A DNA stretch of 13,590 bases. Source: Desulfuromonadaceae bacterium. GTDB taxonomy: Bacteria; Desulfobacterota; Desulfuromonadia; Desulfuromonadales; Geopsychrobacteraceae. Each line of letters starts with the position of its first letter. Within the stretch, counting starts at the first letter, position 1. The stretch is taken from the NCBI GenBank assembly GCA_030639985.1, contig DAOWKG010000295.1:1-13590 (forward strand), read 5' to 3'. This document shows positions 13,044 through 13,590 of the stretch, in pieces. The notes under the pieces were generated by a model. The model saw nothing but the letters and a program-made list of their open reading frames with translations. It did not search any database and was not told the origin of the DNA. The position numbers and the translations under genes are program-made.

Positions 13044-13172
13044 GCCGCAGATACAATCTGATTAAATCTGATAGTTCAAAAGCAACAATGCTCTGTTTGG
13101 GTTAAAAGCTTTAAAACTAAAAGATGTTTACGCCTTTGATTTCATCAGATTTTATCAGACCTTATCTGCGGC
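13044..13172. repeat. Long imperfect inverted repeat (29-bp arms, 71-base loop)
   Basis: The left arm (13044-13072) starts GCCGCAGATA and the right arm (13144-13172) ends TATCTGCGGC. About 25 of 29 positions pair. Each arm contains two tandem copies of an ATCTGAT-like unit. The loop is AT-rich and has no gene. A 10-base direct repeat, TGCCTGTCCC, stands on both sides (13002-13011 and 13184-13193). It looks like a non-coding, perhaps non-autonomous dispersed element; no transposase is present. Confidence 0.7.
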
Positions 13173-13212
13173 TAATTGCTACATGCCTGTCCCATAATTT
13201 GAAGTGGTTAGA

Positions 13213-13590
13213 TTATTCATACCCTTTAGGATTCATCGATTGCCAGTTCCAGGCATCGGCACACATTTGTTCAAGCTGACGGTCAGCTTGCCAGCCCAGC
13301 AGTTCATGAGCCAAGGTTGGATCGGCATAGCAAACGGCAATATCACCAGGACGGCGACCAACGATTTCATAGGGAATCGTCTTACCACTTGCCTGCTCAA
13401 AAGCACGCACCATCTGTAGTACCGAATACCCCTGTCCAGTACCAAGATTAACCGTCAGTGAGCGTGACTCTTTCTGTAATACCTGCAGGGCATTGACATG
13501 TCCGGCAGCCAAATCAACCACATGGATATAATCACGCACTCCGGTACCATCAACAGTCTTATAGTCAGCGCCAAACACCTGTAATTTGTC
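13213..13590 (-). CDS. galE: UDP-glucose 4-epimerase, C-terminal part, running off the right edge
   Basis: The window holds the last 125 codons of a minus-strand gene that continues beyond 13590. The protein matches the C-terminal third of GalE. Landmarks are [45 protein letters not shown], the substrate-binding [18 protein letters not shown], and an ending [11 protein letters not shown] that closely resembles the Escherichia coli enzyme's NWQSRHPQGY-like terminus. GalE interconverts UDP-glucose and UDP-galactose with bound NAD, supplying galactose units for surface polysaccharides or the Leloir pathway. The N-terminal NAD-binding Rossmann fold and the YxxxK catalytic residues lie outside the window. 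It converges with the deformylase gene across the repeat region. Confidence 0.92.
   Translation of the reverse strand, partial: DKLQVFGADYKTVDGTGVRDYIHVVDLAAGHVNALQVLQKESRSLTVNLGTGQGYSVLQMVRAFEQASGKTIPYEIVGRRPGDIAVCYADPTLAHELLGWQADRQLEQMCADAWNWQSMNPKGYE

Overview
This window most likely comes from a free-living, GC-balanced bacterium of the Desulfuromonadota / Geobacter-like Deltaproteobacteria. That placement is an inference from gene content (FapA/DUF342, DUF2288, SlyX, DUF3422, MauE/DoxX with rhodanese, an ACT-domain protein next to peptide deformylase) and from REP-like intergenic repeats. No rRNA marker is present to confirm it. I see no tRNA, rRNA, CRISPR array, transposase or integrase.

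Left part (1-2836, all on the minus strand): a three-protein cluster reads leftward. It starts with a DUF2288 protein, overlaps a uracil-DNA glycosylase family protein by a few bases, and continues about 15 bases later into a KAP-family P-loop NTPase. The NTPase is broken into two overlapping frames: Walker A is in one and Walker B in the other, with an A-AAT-TTT heptamer at the break. At the extreme left edge the first 14 codons of another minus-strand gene, with a signal-peptide-like N-terminus, run out of the window.

Middle (2837-7145): a divergent promoter region leads rightward to a FapA/DUF342 polymer-like protein. It is followed by a small DUF302-like protein with its own strong promoter and a perfect 15-bp inverted repeat after its stop. 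Next comes about 740 bases of gene-free, repeat-rich DNA. It holds two hairpins, a decayed copy of the 3' end of a formate/nitrite transporter gene, and a five-unit array of a 12-bp repeat. Then comes a Fic-family AMP-transferase-type protein. The transporter fragment and the intact transporter gene flank fic as about 90% identical direct repeats, so the fic segment looks inserted.

Right-centre (7146-10215, minus strand): a tightly packed five-gene operon, slyX - membrane-anchored rhodanese - MauE/DoxX-like membrane protein - KamA-type radical SAM aminomutase - formate/nitrite transporter. Every junction has overlapping stop and start codons. The rhodanese/MauE pair suggests periplasmic or membrane sulfur/thiol chemistry, and the transporter may carry a small anion (formate, nitrite or hydrosulfide). 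How the aminomutase fits is unclear.

Right part (10216-13590): a divergent promoter region, a DUF3422 membrane protein, and a two-gene unit of a GcvR-like double ACT-domain protein and peptide deformylase. A REP-like palindrome and a long imperfect inverted repeat follow. The C-terminal 125 codons of UDP-glucose 4-epimerase (minus strand) then run off the right edge.

The items most worth a second look are the split KAP NTPase with its slippery heptamer, the fic insertion flanked by transporter-gene direct repeats with a 12-bp repeat array reaching its promoter, and the coupled rhodanese/MauE/KamA/FNT operon.
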